A stretch of DNA of 64,000 nucleotides from Porphyromonas pogonae (GTDB lineage: Bacteria; Bacteroidota; Bacteroidia; Bacteroidales; Porphyromonadaceae): the NCBI RefSeq assembly GCF_036320655.1, contig NZ_CP143258.1:372001-436000 (forward strand), given 5' to 3'. Below the pieces are notes generated by a model. It saw only the letters and a program-made list of their open reading frames with translations, had not been told where the DNA came from and ran no database searches. Within the stretch, counting starts at the first letter, position 1. Each line of letters begins with the position of its first letter. This document shows positions 53,485 to 63,441 of this stretch, piece after piece. Position numbers and translations under genes: made by a program.

Positions 53485-56124
53485 TTATAATTTCAGGGTA
53501 TAACACAATAAGATTTGTCTTTGGCGAAGTTGGTTGTATACGTAGTACTCGTTTGCTTCTATGTTTTTATTGATATACGAAACTTCCTCATTGAGCAAAT
53601 TATCACATTTCAAATCTATCTGATATCGGGTTTGGCGGTAGCTGAGACTTCCATTAAAAATAGATTTTGTAGGATAAGCACCCTCATTGGAATTTGAAAT
53701 AAGGCTTTCATTATACAACTTAGCTGTAAGGTGTTCTCCCATATTCAAGATGATCCCGCTTCCTATAAGCCAGTTGTCCATACGATTCGTTGAGTATGTA
53801 TTTTTATATTGATTAGTCGAATAATGGATAGAAGCATTGAGTTCTAACCAATGTGCCGGAGCACTATTGATATCTGTCCCTACAGACATGGTATGTACAT
53901 GTAAGTTACTATGCTTACTTGATATGACTAAAGGGCGATTTAAATAGTTGTAATCTACTAAAAGAGAGACTAAAGTCTTTATAGACCTAAATTGTTTAGA
54001 AAGATAGAGCTGTCCTATGGCATCATATCCTATTTTTTGCCCTTTGAGTACTATACCCTCCTTGGAGGTTCCATGGAGAATAGAATTAATAATATTATTC
54101 CCGGAGCTTCTCTTTCCGGCAATAGTCAACCTTGCAAAAAAAGCTTGAATAGATCTTCTGTATTCTACATTGAGTGTACTTCCTATAGTTGATGTCTGTG
54201 GTGTAAGAAGATTTCTTCTTGTGATAATACTCTCGAAAGTAGTGTGATATGACCCGATTAGATAATCGGTAAAGCTACCCGTTTGCTGGTGTTTGAACCT
54301 TGTAGAGAAGTTTATATACCAATAACTATTGGGTCTGTAGGATAGATTAGCATTTATTCCGGGATACACCCCGAGGCTACGATGATGCTTCTTTTGCTTT
54401 TCAAAATCAGTATAGCAATAATTATCCCAGCGAAATTCCAGCGGAATTGATAAAGACCACTTGAGAGTAAAAGAAGTGTAACTAAGTGTGGGTGCAGTAG
54501 TGCAAAGTAGCTTACCTCCGTTGGCTTCACTGATGAGATCGTGAGTTGTAGATGCTATATTGCCATCTTGATAATGCCCCTCGATGTTTACATTTCCATA
54601 TATATTATATGCATTGCCTACTCCCCATCCATAAGTAAATCCCGTTTGAGCCATTAATTCTTGTCCACGGAGAATCTGACGGTAAAGGTAAGTACCGGAA
54701 GGAACACCGATAGAAGCATGTGGCAGTTTTCTGTAGTTGATGAGCCCTCCTATTTTCAACAGGTTTTGATCGCTCTTTTTCATATAATTGAAGCTATCAG
54801 CAATACGAAATTCTCCAATCTTTGCATATTCATGAATAGGTACATTTTTTCGGTCAAGATCGTTATTTTCATTCAGGAAATCACCTTCAAGATGCAAGTT
54901 GTTTTGAAAATATTGGTGTGAGCTATTTTGTGTGTAATCGATAGACAGATCTGCTATATGATTTTTATTCTTATTATCCCATCTATCTTCAAACTCAACA
55001 AAGTCAGAGCCATTAAACAACTTAGCCTTCTGCCCCCCGCTTTTCTGTTGCATCTGATATTCATAAGCAAGGTTATATTTTAGCGTAGTCTCTTCTCTGA
55101 GGCGCATTAAATGATTGAAAGTCCCGCTCGTACGTTTTTGAGAGCGTGATAAACGAGAAGGTGTGCCATCGGGCAGGCGTTGAGGCAGTATATTTCTGAT
55201 AGAAACATGAGGTATACTCTGAGCCTGTGCCATATCTTGAATAGGTATTTGATTGGTATTTCCAATATTAAAAGAGCCTAGAATTTGAGCTTTAGAGTTT
55301 ATCAGCAGAGCATTGGCTTTTGCATCTGAAACTATTTTCTTGGATAATAATCCCCCTTCAATACCCACATCACCAGACGGATTAAGCATCTCTGTATTCT
55401 TCAATTTAATATTGAGCATGGCTCCTTCTCCTTCTTCAAGGCCTCTTAAGAGTTTAACTCGTTGAAATCGTTCCATCACGTCAATAGATTTAATATCCTC
55501 CGCCTTTACCGTACGAGTAGCGGTTTGATATTTATCTGCCACCAGATCCATGCCTTCAATATATACACCTTGAATAGGCTCTCCAAGGTAGTGGATAAAT
55601 CCTCTGGTATCTACCGTTAGTCCCGGTAATTTTTTTATCAGATCTTCTGCCGAATAGGTGTCAGGTTTGATGAAAGCAGATGCTTTATAAGAAATAGTAT
55701 CTCCTTTAGATATTATAGAGTTGCTTACCACGACTACCTCTGGGAGCAATTCACTTTTTTCCTCCAAATGAATGGTAAGCTTATCACCGATATTCGATGG
55801 TGTAATAGATATCTTCTGCTCATGATATCCCATAAGCCGTACTCGACATAAAACCGGCTTTTTATGATTTGACAAACTTACCCTAAAAGTACCATCCTGA
55901 CGACTGGTAACGAATGCCAGAACTTGAGTAGAAGCGTTATCGTCGTCGCCTACAGGATGAAAAGTAATGATGGCATTGTGCACAGGTTTCAAAGATTTAC
56001 TGTCTAATACGACTCCTTGTACTGTGTATACTACCTCCTGTGCTTGGGTAATAGTAAAGCAACAGAGAAGTAAAAATAGTGTTATTAGTTGTTTCAATGT
56101 CCCTTTTATAGCCTTAATGATCAT
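53485..56124 (-). CDS. TonB-receptor-like outer-membrane protein, GLPGLI partner
   Basis: An 879-residue protein: signal peptide (about 1-28), CarboxypepD-type domain (VQGVVLDSKSLKPVHNAII ... FVTSRQDGTFRVSLSN), a plug-like region (KADTISY-type KGDTISYKASAFIKPDTYSA; LIKKLPGLTVDTRGFIHYLG; GVYIEGMDLVADKYQTA) and a long barrel ending CYTLKL. It lacks some hallmarks of classical TonB transporters and belongs to the group routinely found next to GLPGLI proteins. Its start overlaps the GLPGLI gene stop by four bases (ATGA), indicating coupling. Ligand unknown. Confidence 0.85.
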   Translation of the reverse strand: MIIKAIKGTLKQLITLFLLLCCFTITQAQEVVYTVQGVVLDSKSLKPVHNAIITFHPVGDDDNASTQVLAFVTSRQDGTFRVSLSNHKKPVLCRVRLMGYHEQKISITPSNIGDKLTIHLEEKSELLPEVVVVSNSIISKGDTISYKASAFIKPDTYSAEDLIKKLPGLTVDTRGFIHYLGEPIQGVYIEGMDLVADKYQTATRTVKAEDIKSIDVMERFQRVKLLRGLEEGEGAMLNIKLKNTEMLNPSGDVGIEGGLLSKKIVSDAKANALLINSKAQILGSFNIGNTNQIPIQDMAQAQSIPHVSIRNILPQRLPDGTPSRLSRSQKRTSGTFNHLMRLREETTLKYNLAYEYQMQQKSGGQKAKLFNGSDFVEFEDRWDNKNKNHIADLSIDYTQNSSHQYFQNNLHLEGDFLNENNDLDRKNVPIHEYAKIGEFRIADSFNYMKKSDQNLLKIGGLINYRKLPHASIGVPSGTYLYRQILRGQELMAQTGFTYGWGVGNAYNIYGNVNIEGHYQDGNIASTTHDLISEANGGKLLCTTAPTLSYTSFTLKWSLSIPLEFRWDNYCYTDFEKQKKHHRSLGVYPGINANLSYRPNSYWYINFSTRFKHQQTGSFTDYLIGSYHTTFESIITRRNLLTPQTSTIGSTLNVEYRRSIQAFFARLTIAGKRSSGNNIINSILHGTSKEGIVLKGQKIGYDAIGQLYLSKQFRSIKTLVSLLVDYNYLNRPLVISSKHSNLHVHTMSVGTDINSAPAHWLELNASIHYSTNQYKNTYSTNRMDNWLIGSGIILNMGEHLTAKLYNESLISNSNEGAYPTKSIFNGSLSYRQTRYQIDLKCDNLLNEEVSYINKNIEANEYYVYNQLRQRQILLCYTLKL

Positions 56125-56954
56125 TTTTCTATCCTTCTCAGAGGATTATATGATTGAGCTGGGGTAGCTGGCAGATTTATCATTTTAGATCCGCCTAATG
56201 AAGTCCCATTTACATATTGCGCTCTATTGTCATAATATTTGAGCTTTGTCTTTAGGACAATATTTCTATTGGCTTCAAAATATTGTTTTTTATTAAAAAC
56301 AATTGGAGTTTCTCTCCGCTCTATCTTATGTAACTCAAACTTAAATTCTCCACGACTATCTTCGGCTTCCACCACTATCCCGGGCAAGCCTCTTAGTAGC
56401 CAAGGACCATCCGGTCGTTCTATGCTTGGTGCATACCAGACTACCCAATCCCTTCCGTACAATTGGGTCGTTGATTTACAACATAGGTATGCGCCTATTT
56501 TCTTCGTTTCATTGGAGTAATTCCATGATGGTAATAAGATTTCTTCTTTAGAGATAAAAGAGTCCGAAAATACTCTATCGGTAATAGTTTCCTTGTTCTC
56601 CGGATAATTTATGTACAGTGTCCAGTCTACATCATTTTGACAACTGGGCAATCTGAGAATTTTTGAGGACTCATAAGATAAGAGCCGTGTATCTTGAGGT
56701 TGATTGTTGAAATGCAATCCGAGAGAATCTCTGAGATAGTTGGCATAGCTACCAAATTTCTGGATATTATGCCCCGTCTGAAGAAGCATCAATACTCTCT
56801 CATTTACACCTTGCTCGCTATGAGAATAAATATAATAGCACAATAACGAAGCCTCTCCTACCTTTTCTACACTACGATACATCATCTTTTTCTGTGCACT
56901 GCTTATCATTGATAGAGAGAACACAAGTAGGACAATTGTAAAAAATTTATTCAT
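56121..56954 (-). CDS. GLPGLI family protein
   Basis: A 277-residue exported protein from ATG 56954 (MNKFFTIVLLVFSLSMISSAQ signal). The defining motif occurs as GPWLLRGLPGIVVEAED around residue 200, preceded by the WVVWYAPSIERPDGPW segment. These proteins accompany TonB-like receptors in Bacteroidetes, with unknown function. An upstream in-frame ATG at 57020 adds residues before the signal peptide and is rejected. Translationally coupled to the receptor gene downstream. Confidence 0.9.
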   Translation of the reverse strand: MNKFFTIVLLVFSLSMISSAQKKMMYRSVEKVGEASLLCYYIYSHSEQGVNERVLMLLQTGHNIQKFGSYANYLRDSLGLHFNNQPQDTRLLSYESSKILRLPSCQNDVDWTLYINYPENKETITDRVFSDSFISKEEILLPSWNYSNETKKIGAYLCCKSTTQLYGRDWVVWYAPSIERPDGPWLLRGLPGIVVEAEDSRGEFKFELHKIERRETPIVFNKKQYFEANRNIVLKTKLKYYDNRAQYVNGTSLGGSKMINLPATPAQSYNPLRRIEK

Positions 56955-57067
56955 ATGATTATATATAAAAAGAACTAGCATACACAAAGATTCTATCCTA
57001 TGTGTGTATCCTAGCTCCATAATAAACTAAAAGAATTACTGAATTACATAAGTTCCATTTGGGGTTA

Positions 57068-57279
57068 TCAGAAGTAATGCTGATATTTCCGGTTCCACAA
57101 TGGATTGATCTCATTAAGATCTCTTGTGTAATCTTCCCATTCTCCATAGGTATCAAAAAACTGCAGGTCAACACTCATGACTCTTTTTTCACACACAAAA
57201 AAGGTTGTGCATTGTGAGGCACAAGAAAAACCGGCTGTAATTGCTAAAGCTGTTAATGTTAGAAGTACTTTGCTTTCAT
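57068..57279 (-). pseudogene. Small lipoprotein gene with a one-base frameshift
   Basis: An ATG at 57279 reads MKAKYF and stops. Adding one base after the fourth codon gives a continuous 70-residue frame: MKAK then VLLTLTALAITAGFSCASQC (lipobox GFSC), VMSVDLQFFDTYGEWEDYTR and a terminal NRKYQHYF. The span is 212 nt, one short of 71 codons. It is the first gene upstream of the GLPGLI/TonB-like pair on the same strand. Either a recent mutation, a slippage-controlled gene or an assembly error. Confidence 0.6.
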
Positions 57280-57407
57280 TATCAACTGATTCTATGTTAA
57301 TAATAAGTACATCTTAGATAAATATCTTTAGAACAAATATATGTATTTCTTTTAATAAAATATTGTTTAAACAATATTAATATGAGCATAGCCTTCTGAA
57401 ACAAAAA

Positions 57408-57436
57408 CACGATAAGGAATATGATCCCTTATCGTG
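57408..57436 (-). terminator. Terminator of the TPR/TonB operon
   Basis: CACGATAAGG (57408-57417) pairs with CCTTATCGTG (57427-57436); the minus strand continues TTTTTGTTTC. It lies 32 bp after the TPR gene stop. Confidence 0.9.
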
Positions 57437-57468
57437 CATTGAGTCGTTGTATTTGCAAACTGATGAGT

Positions 57469-58107
57469 TTATTCCAGTGTTTTGATAATTTCTTGCAAGA
57501 AGTCTTCTCCCCAATTGGGGTGTAGCTCACTGGCGGGTTTGAAAGTCTTGAATAGCTCTTGCGACTTATTGAGCAAAGGCAAAGCTACATCTTTGCCCCC
57601 ACCAAAATCTTTGGGGGTATATGCCCATGTTTGTCCTTGTAAAAGGTATGGTCTGGGGTTAGAGGGGTTGATCTTGACGGCTTTGTCCAGATAATCCATT
57701 GCTTTTACGCCATCAGTGGACCAGCGATTTACCGGATCCATCAGCATAGTTGCTGTGAAGAGGTAGCTGCGTACGCAGTAAGTCTCACTCTTGTCACCGC
57801 CCAATTCTTCAGCTTTGTCCAGCCATTTGAGAGCCTGTTTAACCCCTGCTTCGCTCTCTGCGGGCTTCTTAAGAGCCATGATAGCGTTGCTATACGCTGC
57901 ATAGTAATAAGGAAGCCATTGGGTTTTCTCTGCATTACCGATGCGTTCGAATTTATTGCTCAGAGCAGCTAGATCTTGTGCGCTCTTAAGTCCTTTGAAC
58001 TGGGTGATAGCTTCCCTCATCGACTGTTGATACTTGTCATTTTGTGCCGCGGCATATATGCCACAAAGGCTCAGTAGACCGATAAAAATAAGATGTCTGA
58101 GTTTCAT
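57469..58107 (-). CDS. Secreted TPR-containing protein
   Basis: A 212-residue protein from ATG 58107 (signal MKLRHLIFIGLLSLCGIYAA, cleaved near AAAQ); the upstream ATG at 58152 lies inside the receptor gene. The mature part consists of helical repeats with TPR spacing: YAAYSNAIMALKKPAESEAG, VKQALKWLDKAEELGGD, AMDYLDKAVKINPSNPRPYLL. A conserved C-terminus (KPASELHPNWGEDFLQEII) recurs in family members next to TonB receptors. Probably a periplasmic accessory of the receptor encoded 20 bp upstream. Confidence 0.85.
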   Translation of the reverse strand: MKLRHLIFIGLLSLCGIYAAAQNDKYQQSMREAITQFKGLKSAQDLAALSNKFERIGNAEKTQWLPYYYAAYSNAIMALKKPAESEAGVKQALKWLDKAEELGGDKSETYCVRSYLFTATMLMDPVNRWSTDGVKAMDYLDKAVKINPSNPRPYLLQGQTWAYTPKDFGGGKDVALPLLNKSQELFKTFKPASELHPNWGEDFLQEIIKTLE

Positions 58108-58126
58108 AAAATTTATTGTTATAGAT

Positions 58127-60307
58127 TTATAGATGAGAATTAATGATTTCATCTCTGCGGTCGACCCCCAGATTGATAAAAAATCCCAGGAAAACGCTGG
58201 TGCCTATAGGTGATTTGATTGTAAAACGAGGAAACTCATTGTTTATTTTTGTATCCCCGTAGTGATACCCGAGAGTGGGATTGGAGTTGAAGATGTTTTG
58301 TACCGTGAGGACTACTACCCCTTTGAGTGATTTGCGTTCGAATGGATAGTTGTAAGAGAGATTCAAAGAGAATATCCCCGGAGTGCGCTCACTCATAAAT
58401 TGCTCTTGTGGCAGATTGGGATTGCGATAAGGAAACCCCGAGTGATAAGTTAGTGCAACGTTGACCAAGGAATGTATGGATGAAAACCAACGCTTGGCAA
58501 CGAATGAGGCCGTATGTTTTGCTGCAAAATCGGGCTGGGTGCTTATGGGATAATCTGCAAATAACCGGTGAGTATCCATGAAAGAATAAGAGATCCAGTA
58601 CTCTGTGCCTGGTATGGACTTACCGTCACGCCAAAATAGATCAAAGCCCCGGGCATATCCTTTCCCGTCAGTCAAAACAGGTTGTACAGGAGAGAAGAAG
58701 CGTGCGAGATGCTTGTAATCTTTGTAAAAAGCCTGCAAACGAAGCAGTCTCCCTTTGTCCGGCTTACTCTCCATGGTGATGTTGGTTTGCATGCTCTGCT
58801 CTTTGTGAGGATTGACTATACCATGATTTTTGAGGTAGTCTGCTGTCTGGCTATACATCCCCCAGTCCGCCGTAAGTTTTGTCTTGGGCGTAAGTCGGAA
58901 GGTGAGGGCTGTACGTGGCAGTAGGGATGCCTTACTGACGTAACTCGAGTATTCTGCTCTCAGCCCGCCCTCAAGAGTGATATTGTGATATAGGGGCAAT
59001 GTGGCTTGAGTATATAATGCACTTTGGATTTCCTTGTATCTATTATCGAATGCCGTTTGAAGAGATTGTGTGTAGTTTGCCGAAGTGTATTGAATATTGA
59101 ATCCGTGCTCGAAGGTGAGTAAATGATACCGATGAAAGAAAGCTGTGCCGGCAGTGAAAAAACGGTCGGTAAGATCCCTGTCGAGAGTGAAGGGAGCAGA
59201 AGCGGGTGTAAAAAGTCTGCTGCTGTAATCGTAGCTTATGCCTACTCCCGAGCGGAGATAACTACTTGGGGATAGTTCGTGGCGGTGTGCCAACAGGATT
59301 ACAGCGTAATCGGACTTGACCTTGAAAAGCCCTTCCGAATCATGAAGCATGCCCATGCGATTGACATTGATCTGTGCCAATAAATCCAATCGGTCATCAG
59401 GAGTAAGATTGAAAACTCCTTTTATCCCGGAAGTGACATTATTGTCGGGAGCCTTGAAGTGCCAACCTTTTTTCAAAAAGAGGGGCATATAGATAGATGG
59501 ATTGGCATAGGTAATGCTTCCCTCAAGATAGCTCTTTTTACCTTTAAACACCTTGCCTCCGCCCAGAGAGGCGAAAATAGGAGACAAGCCGATAAACAGA
59601 TTGCTTTCGGCAGGGATGTCTGTGAGATTGAGTTCCAGGGCGCCACTCAAAGCATTACCGTTGCGTACGCTATAGCCCCCTGTACTCAGGCTCATGCCTT
59701 GGAATGTACCTGTCTCGAAACGACCTCGTCCGGGTGAACTGGCAATACCGTCGGAAAAGAAATTCTTGATCACTATGCCATTAATAGTTACCACAGCTTC
59801 ACGAGATTCGCCACCACGGATAAAGAAGCCCTCGCGACTGTCGACTTGTTGAAGCCCCGGAGTAGATCTGAAGGCCATAGACAGGTCGGCATTACCCAGT
59901 GGATTGGTATAAACATCCATCTGATTGAGCGCTACTTTGTCTCCCGCACCCGTTCTGAGGGAAGATGCGCTCACCACAACTTCTTGTAGCATGATGCTTT
60001 CTTTGCGTTTGAGCAAAACATCCTGTGAAACCTCTTTCTTCAGATGAGGTATTATAGTGAGCGTGTCGGCTTCGTATTCGGGATGCGATACGATGAGGTA
60101 GATGGTATCTGCCCTTTCTGTGGTGAAATCAAAATGTCCTTGTGCGTCGGATGTAGCACCATCATAAGCATCGCGCACTGCAATGTTGGCTTTAGCTACG
60201 GGCTTGTTGGCCTTGTCAAATACACGTCCTTTGATCTTGAGATCTGTAGCTCCGAGTGATGTCAGTGTAGTGCATGTAAGCAATAATTGAATCAAAATGG
60301 ATTTCAT
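58127..60307 (-). CDS. TonB-dependent receptor
   Basis: A 726-residue outer-membrane receptor. Signal peptide (about 1-19), CarboxypepD-like domain (KIKGRVFDKANKPVAKANI ... TSDAQGHFDFTT), plug (NPLGNADLSMAFRSTPGLQQ; EGFFIRGGESREAVVTINGI) and a barrel with GGLRAEYSSYVSK and VVLTVQNIFNSNPTLGYHYG near its end. The class resembles receptors with FFIRGGE plugs, ligand unknown. The gene overlaps the upstream HTH regulator by four bases and precedes the TPR gene by 19 bp, so the regulator may control it. Confidence 0.9.
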   Translation of the reverse strand: MKSILIQLLLTCTTLTSLGATDLKIKGRVFDKANKPVAKANIAVRDAYDGATSDAQGHFDFTTERADTIYLIVSHPEYEADTLTIIPHLKKEVSQDVLLKRKESIMLQEVVVSASSLRTGAGDKVALNQMDVYTNPLGNADLSMAFRSTPGLQQVDSREGFFIRGGESREAVVTINGIVIKNFFSDGIASSPGRGRFETGTFQGMSLSTGGYSVRNGNALSGALELNLTDIPAESNLFIGLSPIFASLGGGKVFKGKKSYLEGSITYANPSIYMPLFLKKGWHFKAPDNNVTSGIKGVFNLTPDDRLDLLAQINVNRMGMLHDSEGLFKVKSDYAVILLAHRHELSPSSYLRSGVGISYDYSSRLFTPASAPFTLDRDLTDRFFTAGTAFFHRYHLLTFEHGFNIQYTSANYTQSLQTAFDNRYKEIQSALYTQATLPLYHNITLEGGLRAEYSSYVSKASLLPRTALTFRLTPKTKLTADWGMYSQTADYLKNHGIVNPHKEQSMQTNITMESKPDKGRLLRLQAFYKDYKHLARFFSPVQPVLTDGKGYARGFDLFWRDGKSIPGTEYWISYSFMDTHRLFADYPISTQPDFAAKHTASFVAKRWFSSIHSLVNVALTYHSGFPYRNPNLPQEQFMSERTPGIFSLNLSYNYPFERKSLKGVVVLTVQNIFNSNPTLGYHYGDTKINNEFPRFTIKSPIGTSVFLGFFINLGVDRRDEIINSHL

Positions 60308-60591
60308 AATCTGTGATTAATGTATGATTTGAGAGCTTCTACATAGTGGTCGAAAGCATCTATCCCCTTGCGTGTAATTTTGATGGTGGTACATGGGCGT
60401 TTGCCTTTGAAAGATTTTGTGATCTTGACATAGCCTGCACCTGCAAGCTTGTCGAGCTGTAAGCTCAAATTGCCGGCACTGACTCCCGTTTCGTTTTTGA
60501 GGAAAACAAAATCGGCTTCTTCCAGAGATATCAAAAGTGACATCACGGCAAGTCTGAGCTCGGAATGGATAATAGGGTCTAAAGATTCCAC
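60304..60591 (-). CDS. Winged-helix transcriptional regulator (HTH_34 type)
   Basis: A 95-residue one-domain regulator. The winged helix is clear: LRLAVMSLLISLEEADFVFL (helices 1-2), TGVSAGNLSLQLDKLAGAGY (recognition helix), VKITKSFKGKRPCTTIKITR (wing), then a dimerisation helix. This pattern is that of the MarR/PadR-related HTH_34 family, often with small ligands unknown. It overlaps the downstream receptor start by 4 bp and its own start abuts the stop of the upstream membrane-protein gene, so all four genes are one operon and autoregulation is likely. Confidence 0.88.
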   Translation of the reverse strand: MESLDPIIHSELRLAVMSLLISLEEADFVFLKNETGVSAGNLSLQLDKLAGAGYVKITKSFKGKRPCTTIKITRKGIDAFDHYVEALKSYINHRL

Positions 60592-61214
60592 TACGCAACA
60601 CCTCCTTTGCCTTCGGACATTCTTTTATACTTATACCTGAGTATATGCCCCGGTACAATCATCATGATACCGATAAGTAATGAGAAAGAAAGCATCTGCA
60701 AACTCCACTCTTTCATGAAAAGTAGCACGGAAGAAGCTATGAGTGTGACAATGCCCGAGAGTTCGAGCTCCTTTGCCTGAACGATGTAGCCTGTAAGCGA
60801 AGTGGCTATACCCAATAGCATGGCGACTAAGAACAGGATGGGGAGGTAAGAGATAAATATAGTGAATGTGCTGAGCACCAATATAGTGATGCCGATGATA
60901 CGCCATATGTATCCCACAAGCTCGTCAGTATAGTTCTTGGAATAGCCTTTACCGTCGGAGAGAGATTTTCTTTTGGAATAATTCCAATAGGTGAGCGGAA
61001 AACAAATGAGTGGCAGTAAATACCACAGATAAAAAGCACGCAAATCATGCGTAAGCGTGTAAGATATCCAAACTAAGAAAGTGGTGATAATAGATGCGTA
61101 ACCCCATATTAAGAAGGTAACGGCTGTATCTCGTGAAACGCGAGTGCGTGTACGACTGATCATTTTGGAAATAATTTCAAGGCTTTCTTGTCTGCTGATA
61201 GTTCTATTATCCAT
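60591..61214 (-). CDS. Polytopic membrane protein, operon partner of the HTH regulator
   Basis: A 207-residue protein with a soluble N-terminus of about 30 residues (DNRTISRQESLEIISKMI) and six hydrophobic segments at roughly 30-50, 57-75, 105-125, 126-145, 150-165 and 170-190. It ends KYKRMSEGKGGVA. Proteins of this shape upstream of HTH_34 regulators are common in Bacteroidetes; function unknown. First gene of the operon that continues with the regulator, the TonB receptor and the TPR protein. Confidence 0.75.
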   Translation of the reverse strand: MDNRTISRQESLEIISKMISRTRTRVSRDTAVTFLIWGYASIITTFLVWISYTLTHDLRAFYLWYLLPLICFPLTYWNYSKRKSLSDGKGYSKNYTDELVGYIWRIIGITILVLSTFTIFISYLPILFLVAMLLGIATSLTGYIVQAKELELSGIVTLIASSVLLFMKEWSLQMLSFSLLIGIMMIVPGHILRYKYKRMSEGKGGVA

Positions 61215-61323
61215 GGCTGTAATTGTTATTATTCAATATTTTAGCAATCCTACTTTCACGCAAAGTTAATTAGTTAATTTTATTAACCAAATATTTTAAC
61301 ATAAATTATATGATAAAAGGAAA

Positions 61324-61351
61324 GGGAGCTTTCCAATCAAAGAAAGCTCCC
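61324..61351 (-). terminator. Terminator of the subtilisin-like gene
   Basis: GGGAGCTTTC (61324-61333) pairs with GAAAGCTCCC (61342-61351); minus strand continues TTTCCTTTTATC. It is about 155 bp after the protease stop. Confidence 0.75.
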
Positions 61352-61506
61352 CAATATTGTGGGTGCAATGGAATCCCACAACTTATAAAATATTCTTTTT
61401 ATATAACCTACCTTTTCGCTGTGCGCCACATGACCTTATCTTTGACAGATTCGCTACGTGCACATGTCAGCACTTTTGATTCGAAAGCAAGAGTAATGCT
61501 TTACTT

Positions 61507-63441
61507 TTACTCTGTTGTTGATGCACTCAAAATCTTCACCGGAGATTTCAGATTCCATCTATCGGCAGACTGAATGGCGATATAATACTTAGTATTGGCT
61601 TCGAGCTTAGGGATGGTAAGCTGAACGCTTTCTCCCGGTTTATAACCCAAGCCAATAACATCAAAATCCTTGACGCCCTGAGGCTGAAAATTACCGGGCG
61701 TCAATTCGTTTTTACTTACATATACATAATATCTTGCAGCAATGTCATCGTCTTTGTCGGCGCATGCTTTCCACGTAATGGATATAGCATCCCTGCCATT
61801 ATTAAGCACTATCACTTCTCCCACGGCATCGGGTTTGATGTTTCTATTTGTTGCAAAAGCCTTGCCGGCATCAATATATCCGGCACCTAATTTATTGGCA
61901 AAATCAGGATTGACTTTATTGACATTTACAGGCCTTAGATTTCCCAATAACTTCCGTCTTAAATCATCACAAGTAAATCCCCAGCCTCCAAAGTGAGAAA
62001 TTATAAGAGCAGCTATCCCTGAAACCTGAGGACAAGCCATTGATGTACCTTGCATATAACCATACTTAACACGAGCACCCACAGATTCCGGCAAAGTACT
62101 GTATATCATACCTCTTTCTCCAAAATTACGATCTCCTCCGGGAGCCATTACAGTAACCCAATTCCCCCGATTTGTATAATGAGCTTTACTAAAATTAGGA
62201 GCCATAGCAGAAACAGATATTACACTCCGGTAAGATGAAGGAAGGGCTTCATATTCTTGATTATTATTTCCTGCAGCAAATACAACGATACCGCCTTTCA
62301 TCGGAGAATCAGATTTCTGATTGCCATCCTTGTCACATCCGGCATATTTGATAAAATAATCGATGGCATCTCTCATTGATTGAGGAAGGGTATGAGGACC
62401 CGGATAACCATATGTCCATGAGTTCTGAGAAATGAGAGCACCATTGTCAGCTCCGTACTTCACGGCTGCTGCTGAATTTACACTTTCATTCCTACCCGTT
62501 CTCATAATTTGGCAGCTCATGAGCTTTACTCCACTATCTCGGGAACCATTTCCTCCGGCAACACCGCATACTCCTATACCATTGTTATTTCTTGCTCCTA
62601 CAATACCGGCAACATGTGTACCATGCCCTGAAATGTCGGGTACAATACGACCATTATCATCTAAAAAATTATAACCAAAAGCATCATCAATATATCCGTT
62701 TTTATCATCATCAACGCCTGGTCTTCCTCCATATTCAGCCCGATTGATATAAATATTATCTCTCAAATCCTCATGATGGATGTCAATGCCACCATCTACA
62801 ATAGCGACAACGATATTGGAATTACCAGCAGTATAGTCCCATGCTTCGAAAAGGTTGATGTCAGCGCCTTTATGACTTCTTTCATAAAGTCCCTGATTTA
62901 AGTAGTTCCATTGATAGATAAGCCCCGGATCATTAAATGGCATTCTAACTGTGCTTCTCGGAAGTGGGGTCGCAAAATGAACCTTAGAGTCGGGCACAGA
63001 AGTCGCATAGACTTTTTCCAAAATAGAAATATCTTTATTCTCAGCCATAGTGCGAAGAGCTTCATCAAGATTCTTCTTGGAATCGAACTTTACTGTATAC
63101 CACAAGTGTAGCCCCTCTTTTCGGCTTCTCTCTTCATATTCTCCGGCATCAGGGAAAATACGACGAGCTTCTACAGCTCCGATAGAATTCATAGATCTGA
63201 GTATGCCCGGGGAAAAACTCCTCAAAGAAACTTCTCCGGATTTTAATACTTCTAACGATTTTGCGACATCTTCAGATACTTTAATATTCATTTCTCCCGG
63301 TATTCCATTACCATTCGAAGCTATATTCTGGATGTTTTCCAATCCTGATATTTTAGTAGAAGCATTATCAAAATCCCTTTCGGTAGAGCATGATCCCAAT
63401 ACCGAAGCAATACATAAGCTGTAAAAAATATATTTATTCAT
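61507..63441 (-). CDS. Subtilisin-like (S8) serine protease lipoprotein with fibronectin-type domain
   Basis: A 644-residue protein from ATG 63441, exported as a lipoprotein (lipobox VLGSC, Cys18). Residues about 50-165 are the propeptide-like region; the S8 domain has a complete catalytic triad: Asp216 (VAIVDGGIDIHHEDL), His273 (DISGHGTHVAGI) and Ser467 (QGTSMACPQVSG), with the oxyanion Asn in FAAGNNNQEY. Residues about 550-640 form a fibronectin-type domain (AISITWKACADKDDD ... LEANTKYYIAIQSADRW). No type IX C-terminal sorting signal is evident, which fits lipid anchoring. A truncated paralogue follows upstream at the window edge. Confidence 0.93.
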   Translation of the reverse strand: MNKYIFYSLCIASVLGSCSTERDFDNASTKISGLENIQNIASNGNGIPGEMNIKVSEDVAKSLEVLKSGEVSLRSFSPGILRSMNSIGAVEARRIFPDAGEYEERSRKEGLHLWYTVKFDSKKNLDEALRTMAENKDISILEKVYATSVPDSKVHFATPLPRSTVRMPFNDPGLIYQWNYLNQGLYERSHKGADINLFEAWDYTAGNSNIVVAIVDGGIDIHHEDLRDNIYINRAEYGGRPGVDDDKNGYIDDAFGYNFLDDNGRIVPDISGHGTHVAGIVGARNNNGIGVCGVAGGNGSRDSGVKLMSCQIMRTGRNESVNSAAAVKYGADNGALISQNSWTYGYPGPHTLPQSMRDAIDYFIKYAGCDKDGNQKSDSPMKGGIVVFAAGNNNQEYEALPSSYRSVISVSAMAPNFSKAHYTNRGNWVTVMAPGGDRNFGERGMIYSTLPESVGARVKYGYMQGTSMACPQVSGIAALIISHFGGWGFTCDDLRRKLLGNLRPVNVNKVNPDFANKLGAGYIDAGKAFATNRNIKPDAVGEVIVLNNGRDAISITWKACADKDDDIAARYYVYVSKNELTPGNFQPQGVKDFDVIGLGYKPGESVQLTIPKLEANTKYYIAIQSADRWNLKSPVKILSASTTE

